From JBNRMW01 sp050309795 (GTDB lineage Bacteria; Bacillota_I; Bacilli_A; Erysipelotrichales; Erysipelotrichaceae): a DNA stretch of 64,000 bases. The position numbers and the translations under genes were made by a program. This document shows, one piece after another, positions 8,935-17,116 of the stretch; position 1 is the stretch's first letter, and each line of letters starts with the position of its first letter. The notes under the pieces were generated by a model. That model was not told where the DNA came from. It made no database searches and saw only the letters and a program-made list of their open reading frames with translations. The stretch is taken from contig JBNRMW010000006.1 of NCBI GenBank assembly GCA_050309795.1, positions 9,534 through 73,533 on the forward strand, read 5' to 3'.

Positions 8935-9876
8935 CTAACTCTGTTTTGGAGCTTGAGAGCGACGGTGACGGGGTCGTCTTTGTTTCTGTTTTGATTTTGG
9001 CTTCGCTTCAACATTAATAACCATCGGACCTTGTGCTTTCGGTGTTGGTTGAACGATTGGTTGCTCTGGAGCTAAAAATTCGTCTAATGTAATAGTAATC
9101 CGTTCATCAGGATGATAAAGGGTAATTTTACGAGACAATATATTAATCTCATTTACTTTATATTTTTTCTTTTTATAATTCACTTCCGAACCAATTTTTG
9201 GCAAGTTCTCTAAAGCTAAGCTATATAGATCGTTTTCATAGCGTAAACAACATTTTAATTTACCACATTGACCCGTTAACTTTTGAATATTCAAAGACAT
9301 TAGTTGGTTTTTGGCCATATTAATGGAAACACCTTCAAATTCCTGAATAAATCCTTTACAGCAAAGCTCTCGACCACAAACGCCGATACCACCAACAATT
9401 TTGGCTTTATCCCGTTGACCAATTTGGCGCAGTTCAATCCGACAATAAAACATCGAAGTTAAACGTCGGAGCAAGTCTCGAAAATCAACCCGGCCATCCG
9501 CAATATAACTAATCATTAGTTTTGCTTTGTCTAAGGTGTAGTCCACACTCACCACCCGCATCATTAAATTTTCTAATGCTATCGCTTCTTCGATGGAACC
9601 TACCGCCGCCTGGGCATCGATTGTGTTTTGATAAGCCTGTTCAATATCTTCTTGGGTGGCGATACGTAAAACCGGTTTTAGTTCAACATCGGTCGTTTGA
9701 TAGTCGCTTATTGGTTTTGGTTTTGAAGCAACATATCCCAGTTCAATACCTCGTGCCGTTTCGACCACCACTTGATCATTAGCTGATAAATCATCAAAAT
9801 AACAGCCAAAATAGTATTCTTTATAATTCGTCCGGAAACGAACCGGAACATAAGCAATATATGAGTTTTGACTCAT
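8935..9876 (-). CDS. yaaT: PSP1 domain protein YaaT (RicT-like)
   Basis: A 313-residue PSP1-family protein. The conserved Cys-rich region is intact: CGRELCCKGF near residue 168 and GKLKCCLRYE near 205, which in B. subtilis RicT help hold Fe-S clusters in the RicA-RicF-RicT (Y) complex affecting RNase Y and phosphorelay processes. The C-terminal ~35 residues are a basic Lys/Arg/Gln-rich tail. It overlaps holB by 4 nt. The partners ymcA and ylbF are not in this window, so the complex is inferred only. Confidence 0.93.
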   Translation of the reverse strand: MSQNSYIAYVPVRFRTNYKEYYFGCYFDDLSANDQVVVETARGIELGYVASKPKPISDYQTTDVELKPVLRIATQEDIEQAYQNTIDAQAAVGSIEEAIALENLMMRVVSVDYTLDKAKLMISYIADGRVDFRDLLRRLTSMFYCRIELRQIGQRDKAKIVGGIGVCGRELCCKGFIQEFEGVSINMAKNQLMSLNIQKLTGQCGKLKCCLRYENDLYSLALENLPKIGSEVNYKKKKYKVNEINILSRKITLYHPDERITITLDEFLAPEQPIVQPTPKAQGPMVINVEAKPKSKQKQRRPRHRRSQAPKQS

Positions 9877-10682
9877 GTGTTTTCCTCCTTCATTCGATAA
9901 CCAAATTCATCCATCAATAACGCGGTATTCACGGAACGATTGATTTTAGACAACATATCGTTAGCAACCGTCGCTAGGTGTAAGTAACGAGCATCTTCTA
10001 GGGCTAGCTTCTGGGCTCGACGATACATGTGATAAAAAAATTGTTCTAAAAGGTTTCGATCACTAATATTAAGTAACTGCAATTCGACGATAGCCACATC
10101 CAATTGATCCCACATCTTATTAATAAAAGCATCAACATCGTGGGCGACTTCTTCGTCGACTTCAATCTCTTCAACAACGGTACTTGCCAAATTAACTACT
10201 AAACAACGCGATACAATCGTTGGTAGAACTTGGTTAACATTATCCGTGGTTAAAATGAAGTGAACATCGTGTGAACTGGGTTCTTCCAATCCTTTTAAAA
10301 AAGCATTCAAGGCAGCTGGCGTTCCATGATCCACATGGTGCACAATTAAACATTTCACCCCATTGGCTTGTTTTGAGGTGAGATTTAATTGTCTCAAAGC
10401 TTCGGTCACATCGTCTTTTTTTATCGATTGATGCTCTCCATTTAAAACTAAAACATCTTCGTTCCCATGTGCCTTTATCTGATTTAGTACGTGATCAACT
10501 TCTGTTGTTTTTACACTTTCTATTATCCGCACACTGCTCATCCAGTAGGCGAGTTCAAGTAAGTGGTGTTGACCTACCAATAAATAAGCATGAGGAATTT
10601 TATGACGTTGTACCGAGTTTTTAACAATACGATACAAAATCGGATATTGTTGTTGTATTTTATCGGTCTTCAACTGAATCAA
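9873..10682 (-). CDS. holB: DNA polymerase III delta-prime subunit
   Basis: A 269-residue clamp-loader subunit. The Walker A position is degenerate (LLVGQHHLLE), as expected for a delta-prime that does not hydrolyse ATP. The delta-prime SRC region is clear: NAFLKGLEEPSSHDVHFILTT followed by PTIVSRC. It lacks the four zinc-binding cysteines seen in many delta-prime proteins and is shorter than the ~330-residue norm. It overlaps tmk by 23 nt and yaaT by 4 nt, the same order as in B. subtilis minus yaaQ and yaaR. Confidence 0.92.
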   Translation of the reverse strand: MIQLKTDKIQQQYPILYRIVKNSVQRHKIPHAYLLVGQHHLLELAYWMSSVRIIESVKTTEVDHVLNQIKAHGNEDVLVLNGEHQSIKKDDVTEALRQLNLTSKQANGVKCLIVHHVDHGTPAALNAFLKGLEEPSSHDVHFILTTDNVNQVLPTIVSRCLVVNLASTVVEEIEVDEEVAHDVDAFINKMWDQLDVAIVELQLLNISDRNLLEQFFYHMYRRAQKLALEDARYLHLATVANDMLSKINRSVNTALLMDEFGYRMKEENT

Positions 10683-11298
10683 TCCATTTCATTAAATATT
10701 CGGAAATGTCGTTGGTGAGCTGTTCAATGCTCAACCGAGCATCAAAAACCACAATTCGATCTTTGAATTGTTCTTTAATTAATTCATACCCTCCATGAAC
10801 TTTTTCATGGAAAGCAATATCCTCTTGATCTAGCCGATCCTTAAAGGTCCGATTCGATATTCGTGCCAAACCTTCTGCTGCACTAATATCTAGGTAAACC
10901 GTTAAATCCGGAAAGTGACCGTCCAAAGCAAATTTATTAATCTGCCATACCGCATCTATTCCAATATTACGACCAACGCCTTGGTACACCAAAGACGAGT
11001 CCACAAAACGATCAGAAATAACGTGATGACCCATCTCCAAATTCGGTAAAATACGCTCAACCAAATGTTGACGGCGACTTGCCGCATAAAGCAGAGCTTC
11101 CGTTTTAACATCCATTTCAATATTCACGGGATTGAGAATGAGGTCGCGAATTTCTTCAGCAATGCGACTGCCCCCTGGCTCGCGTGTATAAATCGTTTTA
11201 TAACCTTCTTTATTAAGTACTTGTTGAACCCGTGATGAAATGGTCGTCTTCCCACTTCCATCCGGTCCTTCAAAAGTGATAAATAGTCCTTTTTTCAT
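10660..11298 (-). CDS. tmk: Thymidylate kinase
   Basis: A 212-residue P-loop kinase converting dTMP to dTDP. The P-loop is FEGPDGSGKTT (residues 8-18), the DR(Y/F)xxSSxxYQG motif is DRFVDSSLVYQG near 95, and the LID region follows near 145. It is the first gene of the apparent tmk-holB-yaaT-rsmI-DUF2812-galM-galK transcript, running from a TATAAT promoter just upstream to the terminator after galK. Confidence 0.96.
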   Translation of the reverse strand: MKKGLFITFEGPDGSGKTTISSRVQQVLNKEGYKTIYTREPGGSRIAEEIRDLILNPVNIEMDVKTEALLYAASRRQHLVERILPNLEMGHHVISDRFVDSSLVYQGVGRNIGIDAVWQINKFALDGHFPDLTVYLDISAAEGLARISNRTFKDRLDQEDIAFHEKVHGGYELIKEQFKDRIVVFDARLSIEQLTNDISEYLMKWIDSVEDR

Positions 11299-11319
11299 GA
11301 CAACCTCGACTTCAGTTTA

Positions 11320-11368
11320 ATTATAAGGGTATTAGTCTTCTTTTACAATAACCGGTAAAAGAAGACTA
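11320..11368 (-). promoter_or_regulatory. tmk operon promoter overlapped by a perfect 14-bp inverted repeat
   Basis: On the minus strand a TATAAT -10 (11325-11320) follows a TTGTAA -35 (11348-11343) with a 17-bp spacer. A perfect inverted repeat, TAGTCTTCTTTTAC at 11333-11346 and its complement at 11355-11368, with an 8-base centre, covers the spacer and -35. There is no U-run, so an operator or hairpin is more likely than a terminator. Confidence 0.65.
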
Positions 11369-11371
11369 CTA

Positions 11372-11669
11372 TGAATGAATTTAGAAAAATTAATGATTTA
11401 TCTCAGTATATATTTATTCAACTTTCCAATCTTCTCAAGGTTAAGTCCAATCACGCTTTCAAAATATGAACATAGATGTAAGGTTTTCTGATTACCGATT
11501 TTAACGCTTCGTTGAGTTGTTTCACCACTTCTCATAATACAAATGATTGTGGTTGTATTCTTTATTCTCAATATATTTTTCAAACATAACATATAATTAT
11601 TGGTCTGCCTACTTTGACTATGTTTTTTTTGTGTTGTGGTTATTGTATAAGTTAAGATAGGAGAAAAGA
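11372..11669. other. Intergenic region without a supported gene
   Basis: About 300 bases separate the tmk promoter from the next + strand gene. A 64-codon minus-strand ORF (11592-11398) has no ribosome-binding site and no recognisable domain. Near the right end, a TTGACT (11614-11619) could be a -35 for the downstream small gene, with no convincing -10 at normal spacing. The region is AT-rich and otherwise featureless. Confidence 0.5.
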
Positions 11670-11882
11670 ATGATTACTCTCAAGCAATTGCGTATTTTAA
11701 ATTTTATTATCAGCCTATTTTATCTGTTTCCTTTGATCTTTGAAGGTCAGTGGATTTTTCCAGAAATGAGTACTCCATCTTTAGCTACCCTCCGACTTTC
11801 TGTAGCTCTGTTGGGTTGGGGCATTAACTACTCGCTTCTTCTTAAAATTCAAAAGAAAGAGGATAACAAAACCTCGAATTAG
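11670..11882 (+). CDS. Small two-helix membrane protein
   Basis: A 70-residue protein with an AGGAG ribosome-binding site seven bases upstream. Two hydrophobic segments are visible, about residues 10-27 (ILNFIISLFYLFPLIF) and 42-58, followed by a charged tail (KIQKKEDNK). I do not recognise the family. It stands between the divergent tmk operon and a Nudix gene; a 124-base gap makes cotranscription with the latter possible but unproven. Confidence 0.6.
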   Translation: MITLKQLRILNFIISLFYLFPLIFEGQWIFPEMSTPSLATLRLSVALLGWGINYSLLLKIQKKEDNKTSN

Positions 11883-12006
11883 ACCCTATAGCAGAAAACC
11901 TTTTCGCTTCAGTTATAATGGTCATAGGTGTTTTGATTTTTCTAATGGTTCAACCAGAAGATATACACAACACCTTTCATAAACTAAAGTTGAGGAGTTT
12001 TATAAA

Positions 12007-12558
12007 ATGAAATTTTTTGAAAAACAAGAAAAAAGCGAAACGAAGTTTCAAGGCATCTTAGTCGAAGTTGATCACGACCAAGTCACCCTAATCGACGGTA
12101 GTACGAGCACCAGAGAAGTGGTTAAACATCCTGGTGGTGTTTGTGTTGCTGCACAACTACCCAACAAAAAATATCTCTTAGTCAAACAATACCGGTATGG
12201 CGTAAAAAACGAGTCCATTGAATTTGTGGCGGGAAAAATGGAACCAGGCATTGATGCGATTACTCAGATTCAAAACGAGCTCCAAGAAGAAACAGGATAT
12301 CTATGTACCGATATTAAAGAAGTGATGACCATTTATCCTTCACCGGCTTATTTAGACGAGCCTCTACGATTGTTTACGGCTACAGCGACGACACAAGGTT
12401 CACAGAATCTTGACGAACACGAGTTTTTAGAAATTTTAGAATTATCTCTCGACGATATTTTGTATTTAATCGATACCAATGTAATCAAAGACGCCAAGAC
12501 CATTGCTTTAGCCTATTACTTATATCGTGACGCACGAAAAAATCACCCTCGCGGATGA
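12007..12558 (+). CDS. nudF: ADP-ribose pyrophosphatase-like Nudix hydrolase with an altered Nudix box
   Basis: A 183-residue protein of the NudF type, which splits ADP-ribose into AMP and ribose-5-phosphate. The fold-specific pattern is clear (FVAGKMEPG at residues 73-81, ELQEETGY at 91-98, and the YPSPAYLDE loop typical of ADPR hydrolases near 113). The Nudix box (G-x5-E-x7-R-E-U-x-E-E-x-G-U) deviates: the first Glu is Ile82 and the Arg is Asn90, while Glu91, Glu94 and Glu95 that bind metal remain. It may therefore still be active, with altered kinetics. It is convergent with the DivIC-like gene, only 2 bases away. Confidence 0.85.
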   Translation: MKFFEKQEKSETKFQGILVEVDHDQVTLIDGSTSTREVVKHPGGVCVAAQLPNKKYLLVKQYRYGVKNESIEFVAGKMEPGIDAITQIQNELQEETGYLCTDIKEVMTIYPSPAYLDEPLRLFTATATTQGSQNLDEHEFLEILELSLDDILYLIDTNVIKDAKTIALAYYLYRDARKNHPRG

Positions 12559-12560
12559 TT

Positions 12561-12869
12561 TTATTCATTTGGCTCTAATGGAAGATAAAATATTTTCTCA
12601 CCTTCTTTGGAAAGCATGTACGCGCCACGAGCATATTTAATTACATATTCAGGATCTTGTAATTTATGACGCTGTTCAACCAACAAGGCATTCTCTTTTT
12701 CCAGTTGTTCTAATTTTTCAACCACACCTGAAAGCTCTGCTTTCAATTGTTGGGTCGTTAAAAAATTGCGTGTCGCATTAAATAACAAAATAACCGCCAC
12801 AAAAATCAGAAACAAACTAATGCCATAGGTCACAATATTTCGAGCAAAATCCGTATTTTTTTGGTTCAT
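12561..12869 (-). CDS. DivIC/FtsB-like septum protein
   Basis: A 102-residue bitopic protein: a short cytoplasmic N terminus, one membrane helix (IVTYGISLFLIFVAVILLF, residues ~12-30), a leucine-zipper coiled coil (~39-70) and a short C-terminal region containing DPEYVIKYARGAYML, the pattern shared by DivIC, FtsB and FtsL partners. Such proteins link FtsL and the septal synthases in the divisome. I chose the ATG at 12869 because a longer start at 12923 lies upstream of a good promoter, TTGTCA-18-TATAAT. That promoter would start the RNA at or beside the ATG, giving a leaderless transcript, and no Shine-Dalgarno precedes the ATG. Confidence 0.8.
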   Translation of the reverse strand: MNQKNTDFARNIVTYGISLFLIFVAVILLFNATRNFLTTQQLKAELSGVVEKLEQLEKENALLVEQRHKLQDPEYVIKYARGAYMLSKEGEKIFYLPLEPNE

Positions 12870-12875
12870 ACCTAT

Positions 12876-12905
12876 ATTATACCTACTTTTAAAATTAATT
12901 GACAA
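12876..12905 (-). promoter_or_regulatory. Promoter of the DivIC-like gene (leaderless architecture)
   Basis: TTGTCA at 12905-12900 and TATAAT at 12881-12876 on the minus strand, spacer 18 bp. The expected start, seven bases after the -10, is the A of the ATG at 12869. The -35 region also reads TTGACA on the + strand (12899-12904), so divergent promoters may overlap here. Confidence 0.65.
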
Positions 12906-12983
12906 GAAATCTGTTTCAAGCATACTCTTTTTCTTCTTTTATTTATTTTGTTATAGTAAAAGTAGAAAGTGAGAACAAAAATT

Positions 12984-13235
12984 ATGTTAGATTTTGTATA
13001 TTTCATCCTCGTTGGCGGTATAGCTGGCTGGCTAGCTAGCATCCTCGTTGGAAAAGGCAACAAAGGTTTACTTTCAAATATTGTCGTTGGTATTATTGGC
13101 GCCGTGATTGGTGGTTGGATTTTTAAAGAGTTTGGGAGCGGTCAAGCGGTCGCTGGCTTTAACTTAGAATCCATTATGGTCGCCTTTGTTGGTTCCGTTG
13201 TCTTACTGTTTATTTTAAGACTGTTGGGTCGCTAA
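12984..13235 (+). CDS. GlsB/YeaQ/YmgE-family small membrane protein
   Basis: An 83-residue protein of the transglycosylase-associated (YeaQ/YmgE/GlsB) family: three hydrophobic helices with the repeated glycine pattern GGIAGWLAS, then VVGIIGAVIGGWIF and the C-terminal VAFVGSVVLLFILRLL. In other Firmicutes these proteins accompany cell-envelope stress regulons and Asp23-type proteins, but the molecular role is unknown. I use ATG 12984, preceded by AAAGTGAG; a GTG at 12969 overlaps that site. A terminator follows immediately. Confidence 0.88.
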   Translation: MLDFVYFILVGGIAGWLASILVGKGNKGLLSNIVVGIIGAVIGGWIFKEFGSGQAVAGFNLESIMVAFVGSVVLLFILRLLGR

Positions 13236-13254
13236 CGTTTTGAAAATTGTTTGT

Positions 13255-13277
13255 AAAAGCGCCGTCTGGCGCTTTTT
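13255..13277 (+). terminator. Terminator after the GlsB-family gene
   Basis: A perfect hairpin AAAAGCGCC-GTCT-GGCGCTTTT ending in a T-run, 20 bases past the stop codon. Confidence 0.92.
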
Positions 13278-13293
13278 GTTTGTTTGAAATCTT

Positions 13294-13626
13294 CTAATCT
13301 TGTTTTAAAAGAATCGACTTTCGATAAATAAATCCATCCTTTTTTGCATAAGGCAATTCGATACGATCTTCGTGAGCACTATACAGTTGGCGCAAAATTA
13401 TTGGTTCTTGATTGTCTTCTTCGTAAATTTCAACAATGAGGTATTCTGTATTTTGATGGAGTCGTAACGTCTCCTCCATGGTTTCTACCTGTACTTCATA
13501 TTGATCGATGAGTTGATGGTTTTCATCCATTTCCACAATGTTTATTTGAAGCGGTTTTCGTTGATTCTTGATATTCACTTTAATATCCACCGATATTGTC
13601 TTTTTTTCCAAGATCCGTTTCTTCAT
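13294..13626 (-). CDS. Hypothetical 110-residue protein
   Basis: An acidic, beta-rich, soluble-looking protein (repeated short hydrophobic strands such as ISVDIKVNI, LQINIVEM, YLIVEIYEE) without membrane segments or signal peptide. I recognise no family. Its ATG lies 47 nt inside the end of the upstream lipoprotein gene in another frame, with a TAG directly before it, so it is a separate product and not a frameshifted continuation. It is last in the four-gene minus-strand group from 15352. No strong ribosome-binding site is visible and translational coupling is likely. Confidence 0.55.
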   Translation of the reverse strand: MKKRILEKKTISVDIKVNIKNQRKPLQINIVEMDENHQLIDQYEVQVETMEETLRLHQNTEYLIVEIYEEDNQEPIILRQLYSAHEDRIELPYAKKDGFIYRKSILLKQD

Positions 13627-14143
13627 CTACGGATTGATCCCGTTGAACGGAGAGTTCGATTCCAGCATGGCCACCGACTAAATAGGATTCGCCAACCGTC
13701 ATGTAAATCTGGTCGTTACCATCTTGGAAGACGGGATTCATTTGAAAAGCATCTTCCACACCAAAGTAATCAAGATGGCCTTCAGTGTGTATCGATTCTG
13801 AATCATCACCAACCCCATAATGGTTATGTACATCATAAAACTGTGGGCTCGCCACCAAAAAGCGTGTCCGCTCTTCACCAGTACCAATAGTCGAATAAAA
13901 GAAAGTCAAACCTTCAATATCCTTAAAGGTATACGTATCAATAATCGGACCATCCATAACCAACTGCCCATAGATTCTTCCGTGATTATCTATTTTTTCA
14001 TTAATCGCTGTCGTAGTCATAAAGAACCTAACAAATCTATCCCTTGTTTCTTCCATCGTCGATTGATTGGGTATTGCTAGTTGACAACTGCTTAAACTAC
14101 CCACCATCAATATTAAACTAATCCATTTCAATATTTTCTTCAT
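13580..14143 (-). CDS. Putative lipoprotein of unknown function
   Basis: A 187-residue protein with a lipoprotein signal: Lys-Lys, a hydrophobic core (ILKWISLILMVG) and lipobox LSSC with the modified Cys at residue 20. The mature part shows no motif I know. The ATG at 14143 is chosen because GGAGG lies six bases upstream; the open frame extends further back but would have no signal peptide. The start overlaps the end of the Xre-family gene by 26 nt, so the two are coupled. Probably exported and anchored on the outer face of the membrane. Confidence 0.7.
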   Translation of the reverse strand: MKKILKWISLILMVGSLSSCQLAIPNQSTMEETRDRFVRFFMTTTAINEKIDNHGRIYGQLVMDGPIIDTYTFKDIEGLTFFYSTIGTGEERTRFLVASPQFYDVHNHYGVGDDSESIHTEGHLDYFGVEDAFQMNPVFQDGNDQIYMTVGESYLVGGHAGIELSVQRDQSVDEETDLGKKDNIGGY

Positions 14144-14360
14144 CGTCATCCTCCAGGTTTCCATCAAATTTAATAATATCTCCAACATCGCATTCCAAGT
14201 AGTAACCAATTTTATTTATGGTATTAAATCGTACCCCTTTTGCTTTTCCACTACGTAGCTTTGATAAATTAGCCTCGGTAATATCCACAAGTAGACTCAG
14301 TTGTTTTGACGTCATGTTTCTTTCTTTTAACTTTTCTTCTAAATATATTTTAATAGCCAT
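14118..14360 (-). CDS. Small Xre/Cro-CI family HTH regulator (YozG-like)
   Basis: An 80-residue protein that is almost only a helix-turn-helix domain: KLKERNMTSKQLSLL, VDITEANLSKLRSGKAKGVRFNTINKIGYYLECDVGDII as helices 1-5 (quoted here in parts), then an acidic tail. The pattern matches YozG-type regulators, which commonly follow a DUF2975 membrane protein gene in Firmicutes. That is the arrangement here: the upstream membrane-protein frame would end nine bases before this ATG if its internal TAA were read through. It may regulate its own operon. Confidence 0.85.
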   Translation of the reverse strand: MAIKIYLEEKLKERNMTSKQLSLLVDITEANLSKLRSGKAKGVRFNTINKIGYYLECDVGDIIKFDGNLEDDDEENIEMD

Positions 14361-14368
14361 AAATTACC

Positions 14369-15352
14369 TCAAACAAAGTCCTCAACCTCTTCTTTTAGTT
14401 CTTTATTCTCAAGCAATAAATGGCTAACCAACATGATTCCTTAAACCAATAAAACTGGGTACAGAGAAAGGCTCAACCGTGTTTGAACGTTGGTTAAAAG
14501 GCGAGCAAAAATCACCAACAAGAAGTTCAAAATGAGCGGTGCACTCACCATCAAAATTAAGGCTTTACTACTATGGCCCGCTAACAGGCGAACGTGGTCA
14601 ACAACCGTTTGGCTATAACGATCTGCTTGCATTTTAGCGATTAAATCACAAGCTTGGTCAATTATGTATAAGCCAACAAAATAAACTACAGCTTGAATCC
14701 CTAAGTTTAGAAAAACAAAAACGGTATCCAACGAAAAACTAGCGGAAAAATCCTCGAGTAAATAGTTGGTTGAGGTACTTTCTTTGAGTTGAATCAAAAA
14801 CTGAGAAAAGAAAAAGCCAAAAAACATCAACACCAAACCCATACTCACAAGAACCAACAAACCATGAAGCATCCTTAATAATTGACTAAAATCTGCTTCT
14901 TGGGCTTTAAGAGCAACTAATGTAATCCAATATGCGAAGATCGCGGCATATACCATCATTGCTAACACAAAAATATACGGCTCTCGTACGCCGGATCCCA
15001 CCAATGCGGGATGAACCAGTCGATCGATAATAGTCGGATTAATCAAAACATACAGGGTCACAAATAATAGGACACCAAGCATAACCAACCAAAACCTACT
15101 CAAGAAGTTGGATGACTTGTTTTTAAAAGCCAAAACCATAGGCAATAAAGTTAAGACAAGTAAAAGCAACCACGCCACCAGATTACCAATGCCACCTGAA
15201 AGGGAAAGTGCTCGCAAACCTTGACTAATCCAGACAAAAGGCAATGTTAGAAGAAACTCCAACTGCCAAGGTTTTGAAACAAAAAACAAATTAATGACAA
15301 TGAAGACGATGACTTCGATTAACCACAAACGGCGAATGTGTCTATTGGTCAT
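14369..15352 (-). pseudogene. DUF2975-like multi-pass membrane protein, C terminus cut by an in-frame TAA
   Basis: The frame opens with ATG at 15352 after AGGAGG and codes for 303 residues with about eight hydrophobic segments, ending LYPVLLV at a TAA (14443-14441). The same frame then continues for 24 codons, including SHLLLENKELKEEVEDFV, and stops with TGA at 14371-14369, just before the Xre gene. DUF2975 proteins typically end with a membrane helix and an acidic Leu/Glu/Lys tail of this kind, directly followed by a YozG-like gene. The TAA therefore looks like a nonsense change or recoding. The truncated form keeps most helices and might still function. Confidence 0.65.
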
Positions 15353-15413
15353 ATTTCCTCCTTTATTATCGTTTTACAATAATTATTTGAAATTATTTCT
15401 AAATGTGTGAACA

Positions 15414-15455
15414 AAGAAAAAAGCCGTCAACGGTCCACGTAAAATTGACGACTTT
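15414..15455 (-). terminator. Terminator of gpmI
   Basis: On the minus strand an 11-bp stem (AAAGTCGTCAA with TTGACGGCTTT, one G-U pair) and a long loop is followed by a U-run. It lies about 55 bases downstream of the gpmI stop. Confidence 0.8.
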
Positions 15456-15458
15456 TTA

Positions 15459-15481
15459 ACTTGAGCAAATAAGGCTCAAGT
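15459..15481. terminator. Second hairpin downstream of gpmI
   Basis: Perfect 8-bp inverted repeat ACTTGAGC / GCTCAAGT with a 7-base loop, between the gpmI stop and the main terminator. Its flanks carry a short A-run on one side and, farther off, a T-run on the + strand. It may assist termination or protect the 3' end. Confidence 0.6.
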
Positions 15482-15510
15482 GGAGGTTTTTTTTGAAATC
15501 TTAGAGGATA

Positions 15511-17100
15511 TTATTCTTTAATAAGAATTGATTCTTCCCATTTCTCGTCTTTTTCAACACCTAATAAATCGGTGACCGTCGCCGCAATATTGGCGAGGCC
15601 AAAGTTTCCTTCTTTAATTTTGAATCCTTCTGGACCATTGTAAATATATAAAGGAACCGGGTTTAGCGTGTGTGAGGTCTTTGGAACAAATGGGGCATCC
15701 GCACTCTTACGCTTTTGATACATCTCGTCGGCATTCCCGTGATCAGCCAAAACGATGAGGGTATAATCCTGCTTTTTAATAACTGGTAACAAACGACCAA
15801 TCATTAAGTCCACGGCTTCAACCGAAATTTTTGCTGCTTGGAAATCACCGGTATGCCCGACCATATCCCCGTTTGGATAATTTAAACGGAGAAATTGATA
15901 TTGACCCGATTCAATCGCGGCAATCATGTTGTCGGTAATCTCAGCGGCTTTCATCCATGGGCGTTGATCAAAAGGAACGAGATCTGAAGTAATTTCTTCC
16001 CAAGTTTCTAAGTTTTTATCAAAAGGTTCCGTACGGTTTCCGTTCCAGAAATAGGTCATGTGGCCAAATTTTTGGGTTTCACTAATCGCATATTGATTAA
16101 ATCCTTCTTCAATCAACCGTTCAGTTAACGTGTGACTGATCTGTGGCGGGGATACCAAATATTTTGCTGGAATCTTTAAATCTCCATCGTATTGAAGCAT
16201 CCCTGCATAATAGACTCGAGGCACACGAATTCGATCAAATTTATCAAATTCATCCCCTTCTTCAAAAGCTCGGCTCATTTCCAACGCTCGATCGCCACGG
16301 AAGTTGAAGAAAATAACCCCATCCCCATCAACAATCGGTGCAACGGCTTTCCCGTCTTGTCCAATCACCCAAGCAGGGATATATTGATCGGATAAATCTT
16401 CAATTTCCTCACGATAGGTAGTAATTGCTTCCGTTGCGGAACCAAACATTCTTCCTGTTCCTAAAACATGAGTTTGCCAGCCGCGTTCCACCATACTCCA
16501 TTCGGCTTCATAGCGGTCCATAGTAACTAGCATCCGGCCGCCACCACTCGCAATAAAGCTGTTAAAGTTATCGTCATTTAAGGAAGCCATGGTGTTTTCA
16601 ATATCGTCAATATATAACAAAGCAGAGCGCGAATCCACATCACGGCCATCGCTTAACGCATGTAGGGCTACTTTTTTAATACCGGCTTTCTTTGCATTTT
16701 CAATCAATGCTTTCACATGATTAATATGAGAGTGGACATTACCGTCAGATAATAATCCAATTAAATGTAAGGTATGATCGACGCCAACATACTTCACTAA
16801 GTTTGTCCACGTTTCGGAACGGAATAAATCTCCCGAAGCGATGGATTGATTCACCAATTTCGCCCCTTGAGCATAAATTTGGCCAGCTCCTAAAGCATTG
16901 TGTCCAACTTCAGAGTTGCCCATATCGTCATCGGAAGGTAAACCAACCGCGGTTCCATGAGCTTTGAGTGTCGTATATAGCGACGTTTCTTTTAAGGCAT
17001 CTAAATGTGGTAAATAGGCTTGAGCAACGGCGTTGCCCTCGAGGTTATCGCTAAGTCCAACCCCATCCATAACTACCAATACTACTGGTTTTGTTTTCAT
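15511..17100 (-). CDS. gpmI: 2,3-bisphosphoglycerate-independent phosphoglycerate mutase
   Basis: A 529-residue alkaline-phosphatase-superfamily enzyme of glycolysis using two Mn ions. The metal/nucleophile region VVMDGVGLS (residues 8-16), the catalytic Ser in MGNSEVGHNALGAGQ (near 61-75), the HxHxxH-type HSHINH motif (near 123) and the C-terminal DHGNADEM metal motif (near 460) are all present. AGGAG precedes the ATG. It is alone here rather than in a gap-pgk-tpi-eno operon, follows rqcP and has its own terminators. Confidence 0.96.
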   Translation of the reverse strand: MKTKPVVLVVMDGVGLSDNLEGNAVAQAYLPHLDALKETSLYTTLKAHGTAVGLPSDDDMGNSEVGHNALGAGQIYAQGAKLVNQSIASGDLFRSETWTNLVKYVGVDHTLHLIGLLSDGNVHSHINHVKALIENAKKAGIKKVALHALSDGRDVDSRSALLYIDDIENTMASLNDDNFNSFIASGGGRMLVTMDRYEAEWSMVERGWQTHVLGTGRMFGSATEAITTYREEIEDLSDQYIPAWVIGQDGKAVAPIVDGDGVIFFNFRGDRALEMSRAFEEGDEFDKFDRIRVPRVYYAGMLQYDGDLKIPAKYLVSPPQISHTLTERLIEEGFNQYAISETQKFGHMTYFWNGNRTEPFDKNLETWEEITSDLVPFDQRPWMKAAEITDNMIAAIESGQYQFLRLNYPNGDMVGHTGDFQAAKISVEAVDLMIGRLLPVIKKQDYTLIVLADHGNADEMYQKRKSADAPFVPKTSHTLNPVPLYIYNGPEGFKIKEGNFGLANIAATVTDLLGVEKDEKWEESILIKE

Positions 17101-17116
17101 AAAATCTCCTGTTCTA

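Noticed and set aside
11398..11592. 64-codon minus-strand ORF in the tmk upstream gap
   Set aside because: No ribosome-binding site, odd composition and no recognisable domain; probably chance in AT-rich DNA.
13294..14143. Frameshift joining the lipoprotein and the 110-residue protein
   Set aside because: A TAG directly precedes the second ATG in its frame and the products show no shared domain; treated as overlapping genes.
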